Part shown: in pieces, positions 60,942-64,000 of the stretch
How the letters are laid out: each line of letters begins with the position of its first letter
Position numbering within the stretch: position 1 is the first letter of the stretch
Assembly: GCF_001440035.1 (NCBI RefSeq)
Contig: NZ_LJYG01000112.1
Span: 255,791-319,790 of the forward strand
DNA: 64,000 bases
Direction of reading: 5' to 3'
Origin: Bradyrhizobium manausense
GTDB taxonomy: Bacteria > Pseudomonadota > Alphaproteobacteria > Rhizobiales > Xanthobacteraceae
Notes under the pieces: generated by a model
The model's database searches: none
What the model was told of the DNA's origin: nothing
Seen by the model: only the letters and a program-made list of their open reading frames with translations
Program-made: the position numbers and the translations under genes

Positions 60942-61439
60942 CTATTTCCGGTTCTCCTCGCAAAACTTCAGCGCGGCGAGCGCCTCGCCGGCGCGCGGGA
61001 TCTGCATCTCGATGCTGTCGTCGTCATCGTCCTCGAAGTCCAGCGTCAGACGCTTGGCTTTCGACAGGCGGTCCATGATGGACTGATCGTACTCGAAGAT
61101 GCCGCGCACGGTGGTCTTGTCCATGACCTCCCATTTCGCCTTCGCCATGATGTCGGCGTCGTCGGTGCCGACGTCGGCACGCAGGATCTCGCCGACCTTG
61201 TCCCACTCCCAGCCATCATAGATCATCACGATCACGATGGCCTTGTCCGAATAGGTGATGACGATGACGTAGTCGCGGTTCTCGTCGTCCTTGTCCTTGT
61301 AGCCGCGGCTCGCGTTGCAATGGGTGTCCTGGGTTCGCTTCTCGATGGTCCAGTCGCCGACCTTGGATTGTTGCGCGACCGCGGGCCCCGCGATCAAGGC
61401 CGCGGCGAACAGTCCAGCGGCAAGGCAGAATCTTGTCAT
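60942..61439 (-). CDS. Secreted acidic protein of unknown function
   Basis: 165 residues from the ATG ending at 61439, with GGAGG 6 bases upstream. Signal peptide of 22 residues (CLAAGLFAAALIAGPAVAQQ). The mature part begins SKVGDWTIEKRTQDTHCNASRGYKDKDDENRDY; repeated Asp/Glu runs include DFEDDDDDSIEM near residue 138, and a Cys pair (about 42 and 160) may form a disulfide. No family was recognised; the QSKVGDWTIEKR start resembles the IalB-like secreted group, but the body does not. Confidence 0.75.
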   Translation of the reverse strand: MTRFCLAAGLFAAALIAGPAVAQQSKVGDWTIEKRTQDTHCNASRGYKDKDDENRDYVIVITYSDKAIVIVMIYDGWEWDKVGEILRADVGTDDADIMAKAKWEVMDKTTVRGIFEYDQSIMDRLSKAKRLTLDFEDDDDDSIEMQIPRAGEALAALKFCEENRK

Positions 61440-61534
61440 GTCAGCCCTCCAGCGTTTCCCCGCACCAAGCTGACCACCTCTGCCGGAAGGCCGCAAGGGC
61501 CGGCTCGACGCGGCCGCCGGCGAAGGCGGGCCGG

Positions 61535-61981
61535 CTACGTTCGCCTTGGCACGATCGCGATCGGGGTGAAGGTGTAAACCTCCTCGCCGTTCTGATTGAA
61601 CATCGTCCACTTCACCATGGCGATGCCCTGCGGCTTCGACTTCGACGGCGTCAGGCTCATGACCTCGCCGACCAGATGCAGCCGGTCGTTGGGCCGCACT
61701 GGGATGGTCCAGCGCAAGCCGTCGACGCCGGCGCCGATCAGCGGGTGCGGGCCGAAGGGCCGGGTCTGGATCGCCAGATTCATGGCGATCGCCGCGGTGT
61801 GCCAACCCGAGGCAGCCAGGCCCTTGAACAGGGTGTCCTTGGCGGCTTCGTGATCGAGATGCATCGGCTGCGGGTCGAACTCGGCGGCGAACCGCTTGAT
61901 GTCGGCTTCGCTGACCACGACCTCTGGGGATCTGAAGCGCATCCCGACGGTGAGATCGTCGAACCAGGCGACCTGAGCCAT
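61535..61981 (-). CDS. MaoC-like dehydratase/hydratase
   Basis: 148 residues from the ATG ending at 61981 (MAQVAWFDDLTVGMRF). Hot-dog fold with the hydratase 2 core: FAAEFDPQPMHLDHEAA, where Asp and His of the D-x-x-P-x-H-x-D pattern are visible, then ASGWHTAAIAM. It probably hydrates or dehydrates an enoyl-CoA; the substrate is unknown. It stands between two unrelated unknowns. Confidence 0.85.
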   Translation of the reverse strand: MAQVAWFDDLTVGMRFRSPEVVVSEADIKRFAAEFDPQPMHLDHEAAKDTLFKGLAASGWHTAAIAMNLAIQTRPFGPHPLIGAGVDGLRWTIPVRPNDRLHLVGEVMSLTPSKSKPQGIAMVKWTMFNQNGEEVYTFTPIAIVPRRT

Positions 61982-62177
61982 GATCTTGCCTCGAAATGTG
62001 ACATGCCGCGCGCGCAATGCACACGACCAAAAGGTGGATCGTTCAGGGGATGTAGCGGTTCGGCCGCCCGCAGGATAGGTCCCGGTTCCCCGCGAAACCC
62101 CTTTCCTATCTCGACGAAACACGCCTGAAACAGACAGCCGCTTATCTAGTTGTCAAAATCATACAGGGACGTGCGCC

Positions 62178-62261
62178 ATGCAATTCTTCCTCGACCTGAT
62201 CAGCGAATATGCCTGCTGCCAGCACCTCGTCGCGCAGCCGCTTGGGGAGGACGACATATGA
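62178..62261 (+). CDS. 27-residue micropeptide, first of a coupled pair
   Basis: MQFFLDLISEYACCQHL and so on, ending at TGA 62259-62261. It has two adjacent Cys residues (residues 13-14) and an acidic end. AGGGA lies 9 bases upstream. The stop overlaps the start of the next micro-gene by four bases (ATGA), the same coupling used by normal operon genes. No homology was recognised; coding is inferred from the tandem layout and ribosome sites. Confidence 0.45.
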   Translation: MQFFLDLISEYACCQHLVAQPLGEDDI

Positions 62262-62350
62262 TCGAGTTCATCTCCGTTGTCCTCGCCCTGTGCAGCATCG
62301 CCGTCTTCGCAGCGCACGCGGTGGACGCCTATCGCACCACCCACTTCTAG
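62258..62350 (+). CDS. 30-residue single-pass membrane micropeptide, second of a coupled pair
   Basis: MIEFISVVLALCSIAVFAAHAVDAYRTTHF (30 residues): a hydrophobic helix of about 18 residues with an N-terminal acidic residue and a basic/His end. GGGAGG lies 7 bases upstream of the ATG at 62258, a strong site lying inside the first micropeptide. It should be inserted in the inner membrane. Function unknown. Confidence 0.55.
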   Translation: MIEFISVVLALCSIAVFAAHAVDAYRTTHF

Positions 62351-62368
62351 CCAACAGTGGCGGCGCAG

Positions 62369-62791
62369 TTAGAACGGCCGCCGGTAGAAGTGCTCTGAAT
62401 GCGTCGCCGGCGGAAACCGGTTGGCGAGCGCCAGCGCCCCCTTTTCGTCCGTCTCGAGCGCGATCTTCTGCGCCAGCATGACGTCGCCGGGCACCAGGAA
62501 GCCTGACGGGACGAAGCACCACCCCATCGTTGCATTGCCTGACGCATCGACCTCGTGGACGTTGGCGGCCGTGCCGTAGTGGATGCGATAGCGCTTGCCG
62601 CTATCGCAGCCGATGACGTCGAAATGCCGGTATTGCTCGAACTGAGCGCGCTGCTCGTCGGAGAGCCATTCAGCCAATAACCGCCTCCCCCGCGCCTCGG
62701 GCGTGTTCTCGCCGAAGAAGCGCCGGTAGAGCTCGCGGAGCGCGTGCAACCGCGCCCGCGCGGGCGCGCGGAGTCTGAAGACCGCGATCAT
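62369..62791 (-). CDS. Conserved-looking protein of unknown function
   Basis: 140 residues, no signal or membrane helix. An N-terminal Arg-rich helix (RLRAPARARLHALRELYRRFFG), then a helix LLAEWLSDEQRAQFEQYRHF and a beta-rich part with FDVIGCDSGKRYRIHYG, MGWCFVP, VPGDVMLAQKIALETDEKGALALANRF. The CDSGKRYRI and VMLAQKIALE segments look strongly constrained and may be found widely in related genomes. No activity is suggested by motif. Confidence 0.75.
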   Translation of the reverse strand: MIAVFRLRAPARARLHALRELYRRFFGENTPEARGRRLLAEWLSDEQRAQFEQYRHFDVIGCDSGKRYRIHYGTAANVHEVDASGNATMGWCFVPSGFLVPGDVMLAQKIALETDEKGALALANRFPPATHSEHFYRRPF

Positions 62792-62803
62792 GGACCGTTC
62801 AGA

Positions 62804-63025
62804 TCAACCGCCGACCAGGCGGGGATAGAACAGCGTTTCGTGCGCGGTCGGGTCGAACGATTTGATACGCGTAACTTCGCCGGGGCCGGTCCGATACGCG
62901 GCGGTAAAGCCCGCACCGGTCAATTCCCGAAAGCGTTGTTCGGCCTGCGCCAACGCTTCGGCATTTTCGGGATCAAACTCGTGGCGTGTATCGCCAGTCT
63001 GATCCATCACGATCTGGGTAGCCAT
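62804..63025 (-). CDS. Small soluble protein of unknown function
   Basis: 73 residues from the ATG ending at 63025 (MATQIVMDQTGDTRHEFDP), chosen because GAGGAG lies 7 bases upstream. The pattern H-x-F-D-P-x-N then AEALAQAEQRFRELTGAGFTAAYR and SFDPTAHETLFYPRLVGG is typical of small proteins common in Bradyrhizobium, but no function is known. It ends 12 bases before the start of the 62369-62791 gene on the same strand, so the two may be cotranscribed. Confidence 0.7.
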   Translation of the reverse strand: MATQIVMDQTGDTRHEFDPENAEALAQAEQRFRELTGAGFTAAYRTGPGEVTRIKSFDPTAHETLFYPRLVGG

Positions 63026-63138
63026 GTTGAGTCTCCTCATGCCCAGCCCTGAACTTGATCAAAGCAAACCTCATGCCGTCAGTTCCTGAAAACAACAACT
63101 TTCTCTCTGAGACGTCCAGTCACGCCTTGCGGAGCAAC

Positions 63139-63969
63139 TCAACGCACCGACGCCGTCCCGCCACCCCCGTCGATCTGCCGGCCCATCAGCGCAATGGCCT
63201 TTTGGTAGACGCCGGCCGCATTCCAGGCCTGGATGGCGGCGAAATTCGGCTCGCCCGGCTGGTAACCGGCTCCCGCACGCCAGCCATTGGCCTTGAGGAA
63301 GTTCGCCGTCGAGCTCAGCGCGTTGGCGGCGACGTCGAGATTGCCGGTGCCATAGGCCAGGATGTTCTTGGGCATGAACTGGGTCTGGCCGACCTCGCCA
63401 TGCATGGAGCCGCGGGTCGCCCCTGATAGCACACCGCGGTCGACCAGCTTCAGCGCCGCATAGAGCTGCTCGGTGAAGAATTCGGGGCGACGGCAGTCAT
63501 AGGCCAGCGTTGCGATCGACGACAGCATGTTCTGGTTGCCGCGCTGGCTGCCGAAGCCGGTTTCCATGCCCCAGATCGCGATCAGCGGTCCCGGCGGCAC
63601 GCCGTAACGCTGCTCGATCGAGGCGAACATCGCCGCCTGGGATTGCTTCAGAGACCGGCCGCGCGCCACGATGGTGGTGGCGCCGCGCTTGGCCAGGAAC
63701 TGGTCGAGGGACAGCGAAAAACTGTGCTGGCTACGGTCGGCATTGATGGTGGCGCTGGCGTAATTGGTCTGCATCAGCGCCGCGATCGCGGTCTGGCCGA
63801 TGCCCTTGCCCTGCGCTTCCGCGCTGAACTCGCGCTTCCAGGCCTCGAAACCGCCGGGCCCGTTGCCGCATTGCGCAGCCATGGCCGAGGGAGCCAAAAA
63901 CAACACCAGGGACAACAGCAGCGCGGCCGCGCCGATCAACGCCGTCGCAACGGTCCTGCCCTCAGTCAT
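63139..63969 (-). CDS. Lytic murein transglycosylase (MltB family)
   Basis: 276 residues. A signal/anchor at residues 10-32 (LIGAAALLLSLVLFLAPSAMAAQ), then the SLT/MltB domain: catalytic Glu in IAIWGMETGFGSQRGNQNMLSSIATLAYDCRR, and GSMHGEVGQTQFMPKNILAYG. It cuts peptidoglycan between MurNAc and GlcNAc with anhydro-ring formation. AAGGAAG lies upstream of the ATG. The usual C-terminal PG-binding domain is absent, so this is the short form. Confidence 0.92.
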   Translation of the reverse strand: MTEGRTVATALIGAAALLLSLVLFLAPSAMAAQCGNGPGGFEAWKREFSAEAQGKGIGQTAIAALMQTNYASATINADRSQHSFSLSLDQFLAKRGATTIVARGRSLKQSQAAMFASIEQRYGVPPGPLIAIWGMETGFGSQRGNQNMLSSIATLAYDCRRPEFFTEQLYAALKLVDRGVLSGATRGSMHGEVGQTQFMPKNILAYGTGNLDVAANALSSTANFLKANGWRAGAGYQPGEPNFAAIQAWNAAGVYQKAIALMGRQIDGGGGTASVR

Positions 63970-64000
63970 TCCTGCGCTTCCTTCTTTCAGATTTGCGCGA

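Overview
The window looks like chromosomal DNA of an alphaproteobacterium of the Bradyrhizobium/Nitrobacteraceae type. GC is high and the strong ribosome sites are AGGAG-like. The porin (39693-41174) is of the rhizobial type. IalB-like, MaoC-like and many acyl-CoA genes are present. At least four copies of a palindromic repeat bounded by CATTCCGGGGC/GCCCCGGAATG lie between genes. No integrase, transposase, phage gene or CRISPR array was seen, so this appears to be core or stable accessory chromosome. Naming of the organism is inference; no rRNA is present.

Layout. 1-1632: end of an acyl-CoA carboxylase locus (carboxyltransferase fragment, IclR regulator, divergent biotin carrier). 1705-4849: a glutaminase fused to STAS and cyclic-nucleotide-binding domains, a MazG-like enzyme, an AhpD-like protein and a 33-residue membrane peptide. 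5018-9450: acyl-CoA genes, including a thiolase homologue without its nucleophilic Cys overlapping a DUF35 Zn-ribbon/OB partner, a family III CoA-transferase and a normal thiolase. 9511-21868: a sugar-acid regulon. A seven-gene minus-strand operon (ABC importer, DenD-like dehydrogenase, KdgK-like kinase, KDPG aldolase) diverges from a LacI regulator, which is followed by an IlvD/Edd-family dehydratase and two SDR dehydrogenases. Two matches to the LacI-family operator pattern lie at the two expected promoters.

21871-27300: EamA transporter/LysR pair, a site-2 protease, and TonB-ExbD-ExbB. 27295-31234: iron uptake (PiuC-like hydroxylase, siderophore receptor) with three tandem 23-bp repeats carrying TTCTAA in the upstream region, resembling Irr/ICE half-sites. 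31535-36480: an MdtABC-like RND pump and an IalB-like protein. 36500-41174: FkbM methyltransferase, TPR-OGT glycosyltransferase and porin. 41884-41957: tRNA-Gln(CTG). 42228-45329: acid-sugar catabolism (DapA-like lyase, DUF1537 kinase, PdxA2-like dehydrogenase). 45634-50534: RNase Z, a membrane ABM-domain protein, guanine deaminase and a Bcr/CflA transporter. 50990-55224: winged-helix regulator, HWE histidine kinase, single-domain response regulator and chemoreceptor. 55460-60904: TetR regulator and a second RND pump with a large palindromic operator. 60942-63969: small secreted or cytosolic unknowns, a MaoC-like hydratase, two coupled micropeptides and an MltB-type transglycosylase.

The regions most worth a second look are the Cys-less thiolase/DUF35 pair, the LacI sugar-acid regulon, the DapA/DUF1537/PdxA cluster, the tandem iron-box array, the glutaminase fusion, and the very small genes at 4748 and 62178-62350.
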